Assembly (NCBI GenBank): GCA_036374835.1
Contig: DASUTB010000047.1
Span: 1-46,088, forward strand
DNA from: DASUTB01 sp036374835
GTDB lineage: Bacteria; Actinomycetota; Actinomycetes; Jiangellales; Jiangellaceae
Direction: 5' to 3'
Length of the DNA stretch: 46,088 nt
Shown one piece after another: positions 33,001-40,968 of the stretch. The position numbers and the translations under genes were made by a program. Position 1 is the stretch's first letter; every line of letters starts with the position of its first letter. The notes below the pieces were generated by a model. It was not told the DNA's origin, made no database searches, and saw nothing but the letters and a program-made list of their open reading frames with translations.

Positions 33001-33207
33001 GAGTTCTCGAGCGGCGAATTCAGAGCCGGCCAGCTCCAGGAGAACCATGTCCTGGTAGCCGATGCGGATCCGATCCGAGTCAGGGTCTGCAAGCGGCTGG
33101 TAGGCGAGCACGCCGGCCACTCCTACGGCGGCCAGCAGCAGAACGACGACGAAGGCGAGAATTCGGCCTCGCAACCCCAACCAGAGCCGTTCCATGCGTT
33201 GCTTCAT
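30064..33207 (-). CDS. Large membrane-embedded patatin-like phospholipase
   Basis: This 1047-residue protein has a hydrophobic helix at residues 15-36, two or three more before residue 210, and then the start of a patatin/cPLA2-like domain: oxyanion loop SGGGIRSG (272-279) and nucleophile Ser305 in LVSVSGGGY. A large insertion with about six membrane helices follows (roughly residues 370-630). The catalytic Asp appears late, in LLITDGGHYENLG. A catalytic domain split by membrane helices would place lipid cleavage at the bilayer. ATG 33207 follows GGGAGG. It ends 25 bases from the convergent PIG-L gene. Confidence 0.85.
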   Translation of the reverse strand: MKQRMERLWLGLRGRILAFVVVLLLAAVGVAGVLAYQPLADPDSDRIRIGYQDMVLLELAGSEFAARELVCHGLDVSAPEAADTGPALRPSGTDTCASQVEYYQNALGADLLLIGSYLVSLGGLCLVGSSVCQTDRARSVTRLAAEAVLLIAAVDLAKNRLIDAGLEGLLDDGTDAVWRWAAAAAVIKFTLLLPVLITAATVLLIVPARAMMRSADFGWVRTPADVAPDDATVIPPSPVVDDDGKLWPPGGAAKPTPEALSRDAAEVGICVSGGGIRSGTAALGALHQLRHHGILGRARYLVSVSGGGYASGAWQLALRRHPDEADRTDSTVVDPATVFAPDSPELDHIRRHGRYVADNPAQWLVALGTLLRGVLVSLGLLVGLVTLVGIALGRFYLAVPFFYQASLPLPPEGQQPPAFSSPTTGVTTAVLTLVALGFGVWLLSVFVLTRKRFSAWLRLLAKRIFIFVAAVAILGLLIPLVVWAYVRLAWWIFGDQEFDAGSLVAGSSAGGIGLAYIGALVSILWRRREKFKTARRWLSPAGGTVQRHVPRSILQMLIVWLVLLVLGLLYGALLTAVTLMSMESSTFDLLTWWDGAPVHFWPHWYVVVVPLIFVAVALLVDQTWMSLHAFYRRRLSSAFAVRRRRRRDGVEYAEPYDFDAERTELGTYAERVRDPNNDPTHPQVIFAAAAQLSGFARVPPGRRAVSYTFSHDWIGGPQVGYVRTAALREGVLGDAILRDITVQSAMAVSGAAFASAMGRESTPYQTLLALSNARLGTWLPNPAWLSERAGPDGWAQPRLPRIRRLTYLLREVAGVFDPANRFLLITDGGHYENLGLVELLRQRCRTVYCIDASGDSPPLATTLGNAIALAKEELGVTIELDKPLDLVPGSADPLTPKDPLADLSARLSKAVVVTGEVSYPEPFQVAGEPSPSAAAKLILVKTRLHPDLPVEVLSYAQQHPTFPNDSTSDQWFDEGQFNAYYELGRFLGDMAADPSRRPAVDRQSVPRLDSAEQNGVEFLVRFWRAVRQSSTRKSAQRGHSTESDGPD

Positions 33208-33354
33208 ACGGCCTCCCCCTAGGCCGGGTCCGCTGAACAGGGCCGTTAACGGTGACCGTACTCCGATCCGATCATCGGCACCATGCTTATCGGCGGGGTC
33301 GGGTGAGCGGGGTCAGGGCAGGCCGTCGGGCCGGTCACGAAGTGCCGTGTTCGG

Positions 33355-36243
33355 TCAGGGCAGGTGGGACGCGAGCAGCTCGGCGAGATGGACCCCTTGG
33401 ACCCCGGAGAGCTGCTCGGCCTGGGTGCGGCAGGAGAAGCCGTCCGCGAGCAGTACGGCGCCCGGTGCGGCCAGTCTGAGAGCGGGCAGCAGGGACTGTT
33501 CGGCCACCGCCAGCGAGACCTCGTAGTGCCCGCGTTCCATCCCGAAGTTCCCGGCCAGTCCACAGCAGCCGGCCAGGACCTCGATGTCGGCGCCTGCCCC
33601 GCGCAGCAGCGCGGCATCTGCCTCGAATCCCATCACGGCGTGCTGGTGGCAGTGCGGCTGCGCGATCACGGTGACGCCGTCGAGCCGCGGTGGCTGCCAG
33701 CGTCGGTCCGGATCCCGACCGGGCTGTTCGGTGACGAACTCGGCGAGGGTGCGGACGGCTTTCGACACGACGTTCGAGCGGGGGTCATCTGGGAGCAGCT
33801 CGGGCAGGTCGTGGCGTAGCGCGGCGGTACAGGACGGTTCGATGCCCACGATCGGGACTCCCGCCGAGGCGAACGGAGCCAGGACGTCCAGCGTGCGCCG
33901 CAGCCTGGCCCGGGCGCCGTCGAGTTGGCCCGTGGAGATCCAGGTCAGCCCGCAGCAGGCGGACCCGGACGGGACGAGGACCTGGTAGCCGGCCGCCTCG
34001 AGCACCCGGATGACGGCGTGCCCGGCCGCTGGCGTGAACGCGTCGGTGAACGAGTCCGCCCACACGACGACACGGGGCCGGCCACCCCCGGCTCGTCCGG
34101 TGGCTCCCGAGGCGTGCCTGCTCCGGGTGGTGCGGCGCAGCGGAACGGGCGCGAATCGAGGGATACGGCGACGGGGGTCCATTCCGCCTGCGCGCAGCAC
34201 CAGCCGGCGCACCACACCGGGACGCAGCAGCGCATTGACCAGCCTGGGCGCGAGCCCGGCCAGCCGCGCCCAGCGGGGCAACCGGCCCAGCGTGTAGTGG
34301 CTCACCGGCCGTAGCCGCCGCCGATACGCCTGATGCAGCACCTCGGTCTTGTAGGTGGCCATGTCGACGCCGGCGGGGCAGTCGGTTTCGCACGCCTTGC
34401 AGGACAGGCAGAGGTCCAGTGCCTCCAGCACCTCCGGCGACCGGAAGCCGTCGCGGACCAGCGTGCCGTTCGCCATCTCCTGCAACACCCGGGCGCGGCC
34501 CCGGGTGGAATGCGTCTCGTCCTGGGTGGCGAGGAAGGACGGGCACATGAAACCACCTGCCGCGGAGTTGTCGGCGCGGCACTTGCCCACGCCGACACAG
34601 CGGTGCACCGCGTGGGTCAGGTCGCCGCCGTCCTCGTGCAGGGCGAGACCTCCGGGGCGCCGGGACAGCGGAAGCGGACGGGCGGCGGGCCGGCGCAGGT
34701 CGTCGTCCACCGCTCGCGGGCGCACGATGACGCCGGGGTTGAGCAGGTCGTTCGGGTCGAAGACTCCTTTGAACGCCTCGAAGGCGGCGATCGCGGCGGG
34801 GGAGTACATCTGGGGAAGAAGCTCGCTGCGGGCGCGGCCGTCGCCGTGCTCGCCCGACATGGAACCGCCGTGCGCGGCGACCAGTTCGGCCGCGTCCCGC
34901 AGAAAAGGTCGCATGCGCTCCGGGTGGTCCTCGAGCGGCAGGTTCAGCCGGACGTGGACGCAGCCGTCCCCGAAGTGGCCGTACAGCAGGCCTTCGATGC
35001 CGTGCTGGCGCAGCAGGTCCTCGAAGTCGCGCAGGTAGGCACCGAGCCGCTCGGGTGGAACCGCGGCGTCCTCCCAGCCTGGCCACGCCTGCTCGCCGGA
35101 GGCGGTGCGCCCGGCGAGCCCCGCGCCGTCCTCGCGGATCCGCCACAGCCGGGTTGCCTCGTCGCCGGCCGGGACGACCCGCACGTCGCCGGTGCCGGCC
35201 TCGTCAACCAACCGCCGGGCGGCCGCGTGGGCGCGCTCCACGGTGGTGCCTCCGGCCTCGACGAGCAGCCACCCCCCGCCGCGCGGCAATTCCGGCACGG
35301 TGCCTTTGTGCCGGCGGACGACGTCGACCAGCCGGGCGTCGAGGCCCTCGACCGCCAGCGGTGCGTGGCCGAGCAGGCCGGGGACGGCGTCGGCGGCGGT
35401 CGCCATGTCGGGGTAGCCCAGGATGGCGAGCGCGTGCGCCGCAGGCGGTTCGACCAGGCGAACGGTGGCGCCGAGGACCAGAGCGCACGTCCCCTCGGTA
35501 CCGACCAGGGCCTTGGCCAGGTCACCGCCGTGCTCGGGCAGCAGGTGTTCAAGGGAGTATCCGGATATCTGGCGGCCGAACCGGCCCAACTCGGTGCGGA
35601 TGGTGGACAGCTGAGCTCGCACCAGTTCGGCCATCCCCGGCACGGCCGAGACGCCGGACCCTGTCGCGTCGTCGCCGGCGACGAACCTGCGACCCGTGCC
35701 GTCGACCACATCCAGGGCCAGGATGTTGTCCGAAGTACGTCCGTGGGCCACCGCGTGCGGCCCGCAGGCGTTGTTGCCGATCATTCCACCGAGCGTGCAG
35801 CGGGCGTGCGAGGAGGGATCCGGGCCGAACCGGAGCCCGTAGGGGCGGGCGGCCGACTGCAGGGTGTCGAGTACCGCGCCGGGCTCGACGACGGCGGATC
35901 TGGTATCGGGGTCGACTGCGAGGATCCGGGTCAGGTGGCGGCTGGTGTCGAGCACGACGCCCGTCCCGACTGCGTTGCCGGCCACCGAGGTGCCCCCGCC
36001 CCGCACGGTCACCGGTGTCCCGGTGTTGCGGGCGATCTCTGCCGTCGCGAGGATGTCGTCGACGTCGCGGGGGAACACCACGACCCGTGGCACCACGCGG
36101 TAGTTCGACGCGTCCGTGGAGTACTCGGCACGGCGCAGCGAGGAGGCGCTCACCTCGCCACGGACGGCGGCTCGCAGCCGGCGGACCAGTTCGGCGCCGT
36201 CCGGATCCCGCGGATCGGCGGTGGTCGCGCCGGTGCCGGTCAC
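33355..36243 (-). CDS. Fused FAD-binding/4Fe-4S oxidoreductase (GlcD-GlcF/D-lactate dehydrogenase type)
   Basis: This 962-residue fusion has an N-terminal FAD_binding_4 domain (RGGGTSVAGN at 81-90, LGGMIGNNACG), a FAD-oxidase C-terminal domain and a ferredoxin-like part with CVGVGKC and CLSCKACETDCP. It ends in cysteine-rich CCG repeats (SACCGLTW, CCGLAGNFGMERGHY). Such proteins oxidise 2-hydroxy acids such as D-lactate or glycolate and pass electrons through Fe-S centres to the respiratory chain. Its GTG start overlaps the stop of the ribulokinase gene by four bases, so both act in one pathway, perhaps on a hydroxy acid formed from the sugar. Confidence 0.9.
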   Translation of the reverse strand: MTGTGATTADPRDPDGAELVRRLRAAVRGEVSASSLRRAEYSTDASNYRVVPRVVVFPRDVDDILATAEIARNTGTPVTVRGGGTSVAGNAVGTGVVLDTSRHLTRILAVDPDTRSAVVEPGAVLDTLQSAARPYGLRFGPDPSSHARCTLGGMIGNNACGPHAVAHGRTSDNILALDVVDGTGRRFVAGDDATGSGVSAVPGMAELVRAQLSTIRTELGRFGRQISGYSLEHLLPEHGGDLAKALVGTEGTCALVLGATVRLVEPPAAHALAILGYPDMATAADAVPGLLGHAPLAVEGLDARLVDVVRRHKGTVPELPRGGGWLLVEAGGTTVERAHAAARRLVDEAGTGDVRVVPAGDEATRLWRIREDGAGLAGRTASGEQAWPGWEDAAVPPERLGAYLRDFEDLLRQHGIEGLLYGHFGDGCVHVRLNLPLEDHPERMRPFLRDAAELVAAHGGSMSGEHGDGRARSELLPQMYSPAAIAAFEAFKGVFDPNDLLNPGVIVRPRAVDDDLRRPAARPLPLSRRPGGLALHEDGGDLTHAVHRCVGVGKCRADNSAAGGFMCPSFLATQDETHSTRGRARVLQEMANGTLVRDGFRSPEVLEALDLCLSCKACETDCPAGVDMATYKTEVLHQAYRRRLRPVSHYTLGRLPRWARLAGLAPRLVNALLRPGVVRRLVLRAGGMDPRRRIPRFAPVPLRRTTRSRHASGATGRAGGGRPRVVVWADSFTDAFTPAAGHAVIRVLEAAGYQVLVPSGSACCGLTWISTGQLDGARARLRRTLDVLAPFASAGVPIVGIEPSCTAALRHDLPELLPDDPRSNVVSKAVRTLAEFVTEQPGRDPDRRWQPPRLDGVTVIAQPHCHQHAVMGFEADAALLRGAGADIEVLAGCCGLAGNFGMERGHYEVSLAVAEQSLLPALRLAAPGAVLLADGFSCRTQAEQLSGVQGVHLAELLASHLP

Positions 36244-37934
36244 GGAAGAACCTCCTCGGTGGACGCCGCCGCTTCGAGGGCGGCACGTCGGATGGAACGG
36301 AGCCGGCGCATGACGTCATTGCCGCCGCGGCCGAAGTAGTCGTGCAGGCGCAGGTACTCGGCGTAGAGGTCGTCGTAGACCTGCGCGGCGTTCTCGTCGG
36401 GGAGGTACCTCCCGGGGTGGTAGCCGCCCATGGCGGCCGCGGCCGTGCGGACGTCGGGATAGGCGCCGGCGGCGACGGCCGCGTGCACGGCCGAGCCGAG
36501 CGCGGATCCCTGCGCGGATCTGATGATCCCGATCGGCAGCTTGATGACGTCGGCGTACAACTGCATGAAGAACGCGCTTCTGGTCGGGCCACCGGCGGCG
36601 ATCAGCTCGTTGACCGGCAGTCCCGCGCCGACGAGGCCGTCGACGATGGTCCGCAGCCCGAAGGCGGTGGCCTCGAGCAGGGCGCGATAGGTGTCCTCGG
36701 GGCGGGTCGCCAGCGTGCTGCCGAGGACCAGGCCGGTGAGTGTGTGGTCGGCCAGGACCGACCGGTTGCCGGAATGCCAGTCGAGCGCCAGCAGGCCGTG
36801 CGCTCCGGCCGGTTGGACGGCGGCGAGTTCGGTGAGCAGATCGTGTACCGGCACGCCGCTCGCGCGGGCCCGTTCGACATAGGCGGAGGGAACATGGTTG
36901 TCGACGAACCAGGCGAAGATGTCGCCCACACCGCTCTGGCCCGCTTCGTATCCCCACTGCCCGTCCACGATGCCGCCGTCCACCACGCCGGACATGCCGG
37001 GCATCTCGACCGGACGGTCGGCGTTTGTCACGAGGCATGTGGAGGTACCGACGATCGCGACGACCTGGCCGGGTTCGAGTGCGTCGGCGGCGGCCGCGGT
37101 GACATGGGCATCGACGTTGCCGACCGCAACCGCGGTGCCGGCGCGCAGGCCGGTCCACTCGGCCGCCTCCGAGGTGAGCGAGCCGGCCCGCTCGCCCAGG
37201 CGCCACAACGGTTGTTCGAGCTTGGCGGTGACGAAGTCGGCGAAGTCCGGGTGGAGTCCGGCGAGGTACTCCGGACCAGGGTGGGCACCGTCCTGCAGCA
37301 GGCCCTTGTAACCGGCGCCGCAGGTGCTCCGCACGTACCGCCCGCACAGCCGCCAGACGATCCAGTCGGCCGCCTCGACCCAGCGGTCCATCGCGCGGTA
37401 GACCTCGGGCGCCTCCTCCAGGACCTGTAGCGCCTTGGGGAACTGCCACTCCGAGGAGGTCCGCCCGCCGTACCGGGGCAGCCAGGGCTCGGCGCGCGCC
37501 ACCGCCAGCTCATTGATCCGGTCCGCCTGTGGCTGCGCGGCGTGATGCTTCCACAGCTTGACGTACGCGTGCGGATCGGCGGCGAACTCCGGCAGTTCGC
37601 ACAGCGGGGTTCCCTCCGCGGTGGTGGGGATCAGCGTGCTGGCAGTGAAGTCCGTCCCGATGCCCACCACGTCTGCCGGGTCGGCACCGGCCGCCTCCAG
37701 TGCGGCCGGGACGGCCGTGCGCAGCACGTCGACATAGTCGGACGGCACTTGCAGCGCCCAGTCCGGCGGCAGTGGCCGCCCGGTCGGGACAAGGCAGCGA
37801 TCCATCACCCCATGCCGGTACGAGTGCTCCGCCGAGCCCAGTTCGGTGCCGTCGGCCACCCGCACGACGACAGCCCGTCCCGACAACGTGCCGAAGTCCA
37901 CACCCACCGCCAGTGCGGTGGGGGTACGAGTCAT
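36240..37934 (-). CDS. araB: Ribulokinase (FGGY carbohydrate kinase, AraB-like)
   Basis: A 564-residue kinase with the FGGY phosphate motifs (VGVDFGTLSGRAVVV near the N-terminus, AIVGTSTC and AGGPTRSAFFMQ later) and AraB-specific blocks: GTDFTASTLIPTTAEGTPLC, AYVKLWKHHAAQPQADRIN and YGGRTSSEWQFPKALQ. It phosphorylates L-ribulose or a related ketopentose or polyol-derived ketose. No araA or araD is adjacent, so the substrate may differ from the arabinose pathway. ATG 37934 follows AAGGAGC. It is first in a two-gene operon and divergent from the SorC regulator. Confidence 0.92.
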   Translation of the reverse strand: MTRTPTALAVGVDFGTLSGRAVVVRVADGTELGSAEHSYRHGVMDRCLVPTGRPLPPDWALQVPSDYVDVLRTAVPAALEAAGADPADVVGIGTDFTASTLIPTTAEGTPLCELPEFAADPHAYVKLWKHHAAQPQADRINELAVARAEPWLPRYGGRTSSEWQFPKALQVLEEAPEVYRAMDRWVEAADWIVWRLCGRYVRSTCGAGYKGLLQDGAHPGPEYLAGLHPDFADFVTAKLEQPLWRLGERAGSLTSEAAEWTGLRAGTAVAVGNVDAHVTAAAADALEPGQVVAIVGTSTCLVTNADRPVEMPGMSGVVDGGIVDGQWGYEAGQSGVGDIFAWFVDNHVPSAYVERARASGVPVHDLLTELAAVQPAGAHGLLALDWHSGNRSVLADHTLTGLVLGSTLATRPEDTYRALLEATAFGLRTIVDGLVGAGLPVNELIAAGGPTRSAFFMQLYADVIKLPIGIIRSAQGSALGSAVHAAVAAGAYPDVRTAAAAMGGYHPGRYLPDENAAQVYDDLYAEYLRLHDYFGRGGNDVMRRLRSIRRAALEAAASTEEVLP

Positions 37935-38018
37935 GAGAGCTGCTCCTTGTTGCGTGCCACGGTGGCGGTCATCAACGGGCGTGGCGGGATGGGAGGCAAA
38001 CTAGCACTATTGCTGAAA

Positions 38019-38047
38019 GTATGTCCAGAACCAATGTTCTGACGTAC
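38019..38047. promoter_or_regulatory. Palindromic operator of the SorC-type regulator
   Basis: CAGAAC-CAAT-GTTCTG (38026-38041) is a perfect 6-bp dyad, and the symmetry extends outward as GTATGTC and GACGTAC to 38019 and 38047 with one unpaired base. It lies between the divergent kinase and regulator genes, 85 bases from the kinase start, and is the obvious candidate for shared control. Confidence 0.65.
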
Positions 38048-38103
38048 TGTTGTGCTGGACGATCTCTACGGCTGACTCAAGCGGAAAGGTGCAGAATTCG
38101 GAA

Positions 38104-39126
38104 ATGACGTCCGCAGTCTCCTCCGCCGCTGTGCGGTTTCCGGTGCAGCAACTGGTGCTGGCTGCGCAGCTGTACTACCTGGACGAACTCACGCAGGCGG
38201 AGATCGCCCGCAGGCTCGGAACGAGCCGGGCCAGCGTCAGTAGGCTGCTGTCCGAGGCACGCCGCCTGGGAATCGTGCGCATCGAGATCTCGCCCCCTGA
38301 AACGGTCGACGCCGAAGAGGTTGCCCGCGCCACGGCAGAGGCGCTGGACCTGGCCGCCGTGCATCTCACGGGCCCGCACGGACCGGTGAGCGCCGCCACC
38401 GTCGGGCAACCGCTCGGCGAGGCTCTCGCGGCGGCCGAACTGGGCCCTGGCGACGTCCTGCTAACCGGAAGTGGCCGGATGGTCTACGAGTCCTCCCGGT
38501 CGCAGCTGCCCCGGCTGCCCGGCGTCGTCATCGCGCCGATGCTCGGGGGGCAGGACGAGCCCGAGGCTCAGTTTCAGCCGAATGAGATCACCCGGAACTT
38601 CTGCGACCGGACCGGCGGACGCCCGTCGTTCCTCTTCGCGCCGGCCCTTCCCGGCCCCGACCTCGATCCCATCCTGCGCAACGAGCCGTCGATCGGTCGG
38701 GTCCTCGACCTGTGGGCCACCGCCCGCTGTGCAGTGATCGGCGTCGGAGCACCGCCGCTCAGCCGGACGTCGCTACCCGCTTTCGTCCCCACCGACGCGG
38801 TCTCGTTGCGGGCCGCGGTCGGAGATGTGGTTTCGCGTTTCTACGACAGCGAGGGTCGGGAGGTGGCGTTTCCGGGCAGCGATCGCTTGATGGCGACGCC
38901 GCTGGACGTCCTGGCCAGGATTCCGGTGGTCATCGCCGTCGCGGCCGGGCCCGAGAAAGTCAACTCGATCCTCGTGGCCGCCCGAGCGAAGTACTTCAAC
39001 CGCCTGGTGACCGACATCGACACGGCGCAGGCGCTGCTGGCGGCCGCCGCCCGGAGCCCTGCCGGAAGTGCCTCGACCGGGCGCACCCGAACCGAATCCG
39101 ACGATCCATCGACAACGTCCACCTGA
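38104..39126 (+). CDS. SorC/DeoR-type sugar-binding transcriptional regulator
   Basis: A 340-residue regulator. The helix-turn-helix (LYYLDELTQAEIARRLGTSR, ASVSRLLSEARRLGIVRI) is followed by a phosphosugar-isomerase-like sensor domain (VIAPMLGGQ, CAVIGVGAPP, VIAVAAGPEKVNSILVAARA) typical of SorC proteins, which bind sugar phosphates. ATG 38104 aligns with the usual start. The frame opens at GTG 38050, but the extra residues are not domain-like. It is co-directional with the zinc dehydrogenase and divergent from the ribulokinase operon, so it likely controls both. Confidence 0.9.
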   Translation: MTSAVSSAAVRFPVQQLVLAAQLYYLDELTQAEIARRLGTSRASVSRLLSEARRLGIVRIEISPPETVDAEEVARATAEALDLAAVHLTGPHGPVSAATVGQPLGEALAAAELGPGDVLLTGSGRMVYESSRSQLPRLPGVVIAPMLGGQDEPEAQFQPNEITRNFCDRTGGRPSFLFAPALPGPDLDPILRNEPSIGRVLDLWATARCAVIGVGAPPLSRTSLPAFVPTDAVSLRAAVGDVVSRFYDSEGREVAFPGSDRLMATPLDVLARIPVVIAVAAGPEKVNSILVAARAKYFNRLVTDIDTAQALLAAAARSPAGSASTGRTRTESDDPSTTST

Positions 39127-39165
39127 AGTCCTGCAGGCCTCGACCATTCGGAGGAGAGACGATTA

Positions 39166-40167
39166 ATGCGCTGCGCAACCATCCACGGGCCCGGCGACGT
39201 CCGCGTCGGCGAGATGCCGGATCCGACGGCCGGACCGGGGGAGAGCCTGGTCCGGATCACCAGCGTCGGGCTCTGCGGATCGGACCTTCACTGGTTCGCC
39301 GAGGGGGCGATCGGGGACGCCGCGCTGACCAGACCGCTCGTCCTCGGCCACGAGATCGCAGGGGTGGTGGTGTCGGGGCCGTGGGCTGGTCGCACGGTCG
39401 GACTCGACCCGGCCCAGCCGTGCGGCGACTGCCGCGAGTGCACCACGGGGCTGGAGCACATGTGCACCTTGATGTCGTTCGCGGGTCATGGCCAGACCGA
39501 CGGCGGCCTGCGCGAGCTGATGGCCTGGCCGGACCGGCGGCTCCATCGGCTGCCTGATGGATACGACGGTGCCGCCGGCACCCTCCTCGAGCCGCTCGGC
39601 GTCGCGGTGCACTCCGCGGACCTGGCCCATCTGCGGCATGGCTGGAGGGTCGCTGTGGTGGGTTGCGGTCCGATCGGGCTGATGCTGATCCAGCTCGCGG
39701 TGATGTCGGGTTGCGAGGTGGTGGCCGTCGAGCCCCTGGCGCACCGCCGCGATGCGGCGCTTCGGGCCGGAGCGGCCGTCGCGATCGCCCCGGACGAGGC
39801 TACGCCGGGGTCGGCATTCGACAGCACCTGCGACGTCGCCTTCGAGGTCAGCGGGGCCGACGACGGGCTGGCGCGGGCCGGGCTGCTCGTCCGGCCGGGC
39901 GCCAGGATCCTTCTGGTCGGTATTCCGGACGAGGACTCCACGACGTTCCAGGCGTCGTTGCTGCGCCGCAAGGGTCTCACGCTGGCCTGCGTTCGGCGGA
40001 TGACGGACAACGCCTACTCTCGCGCCATCTCCCTCGGTTCCAAGGGAGTGGTGGACCTGCCGTGGCTGGTCTCACACCGGTATCCGCTCTCCGACGCGGC
40101 GAAGGCGTTCGAGACCGCCGCCCACCGCGAGGGACTCAAGGTCGTCATCGACGTCACCGCCGGCTGA
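39166..40167 (+). CDS. Zinc-dependent sugar/polyol dehydrogenase (MDR family)
   Basis: A 333-residue medium-chain dehydrogenase. Catalytic zinc ligands are Cys37 (LCGSDLH) and His62/Glu63 (LGHEIAG). Structural zinc cysteines are 86, 89, 92 and 100 (CGDCRECTTGLEHMC), and the NAD(P)-binding loop is VVGCGPIGL. It resembles L-idonate, galactitol and sorbitol dehydrogenases, which oxidise polyols to ketoses. That would provide the substrate for the divergent ribulokinase. ATG 39166 follows GGAGGAGAG. Confidence 0.9.
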   Translation: MRCATIHGPGDVRVGEMPDPTAGPGESLVRITSVGLCGSDLHWFAEGAIGDAALTRPLVLGHEIAGVVVSGPWAGRTVGLDPAQPCGDCRECTTGLEHMCTLMSFAGHGQTDGGLRELMAWPDRRLHRLPDGYDGAAGTLLEPLGVAVHSADLAHLRHGWRVAVVGCGPIGLMLIQLAVMSGCEVVAVEPLAHRRDAALRAGAAVAIAPDEATPGSAFDSTCDVAFEVSGADDGLARAGLLVRPGARILLVGIPDEDSTTFQASLLRRKGLTLACVRRMTDNAYSRAISLGSKGVVDLPWLVSHRYPLSDAAKAFETAAHREGLKVVIDVTAG

Positions 40168-40241
40168 CCGGCGCGACGATGCCTTTCCGGCTGGGTGGGA
40201 CGGCGCCGTTGGTCCGGTGAAGTACTGGTAGGGCAGCGGTG

Positions 40242-40811
40242 TCAATGCCGCGTTTCCGGATGTCGGACCCAGGTCTCATGGGTGGCGATGAAGGCGGTGG
40301 AGTGCACCTTCCCGTCGGTTGTGCCGGTACTCGGGCGACCGGCCACCGGCTTGCCGTCAACTTCCAAAACAGCGTGGTCGCAGAACGTCAGCAGGTTGGT
40401 CAGGGCCCATTGCGCCGGACCGAGCCGCATCGCCGGATCATAGCCGGGACGGGTCTGCAGCGGTTTGCTGATCGATCCGACGACCGTCGGGCCGTCGGAT
40501 GCGGCGACCTCGAAGTGGGCCCGGTCTTGGCCGAGTTCCCATGCCGTGAACGTGCAGTCCACCGGCTGACCGATGGGCGGAAGCCCGGCGAACTCGGGGA
40601 AGTACCGGTTGAAGGTCGTGGCAAGCCAGGACCCGAGCTCGGGATCTGGGCTGTACAGCCGGACGGCATCATCGTTCGTGGTCCATGTGAGAACCGCCCG
40701 CCCATGGCCTTGCACACTCCACGCCACGTCCCACATCGACAGAACTCCGTGCCGCTCGGATCCGACCATGAGCGTCGCTATGGGGTTGGCGCCCACAAGC
40801 TTGACCGACAT
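40242..40811 (-). CDS. Conserved hypothetical protein
   Basis: A 189-residue soluble protein starting MSVKLVGANPIATLMVGSER at ATG 40811, preceded by GGAGG. It is mixed alpha/beta with segments WDVAWSVQGHGRAVLTWTTN and LTFCDHAVLEVDGKPVAGRP. No signal peptide, membrane helix or known catalytic motif is visible. I do not recognise the family. It lies between two co-directional modules on the opposite strand. Confidence 0.7.
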   Translation of the reverse strand: MSVKLVGANPIATLMVGSERHGVLSMWDVAWSVQGHGRAVLTWTTNDDAVRLYSPDPELGSWLATTFNRYFPEFAGLPPIGQPVDCTFTAWELGQDRAHFEVAASDGPTVVGSISKPLQTRPGYDPAMRLGPAQWALTNLLTFCDHAVLEVDGKPVAGRPSTGTTDGKVHSTAFIATHETWVRHPETRH

Positions 40812-40968
40812 TCGCGCCTCCATCTCGCCGACTGGTGACCGGCGCATCATATGACTCTCTGCATCGCCTTGAACGTGCGTAGTGCAGGGCCGTTCGGCCC
40901 TAGCCGTGCGTCGCCCCACCTGGAAGCTAGGAGATGCCAGCTCCGGTTGGCACGCGGGGAGGTGCCTG

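Noticed and set aside
34333..37430. Very long plus-strand open frames (668 and 791 codons) opposite the FAD/Fe-S and ribulokinase genes
   Set aside because: They are arginine-rich antisense products of high G+C coding sequence. The minus-strand proteins carry complete catalytic motifs.
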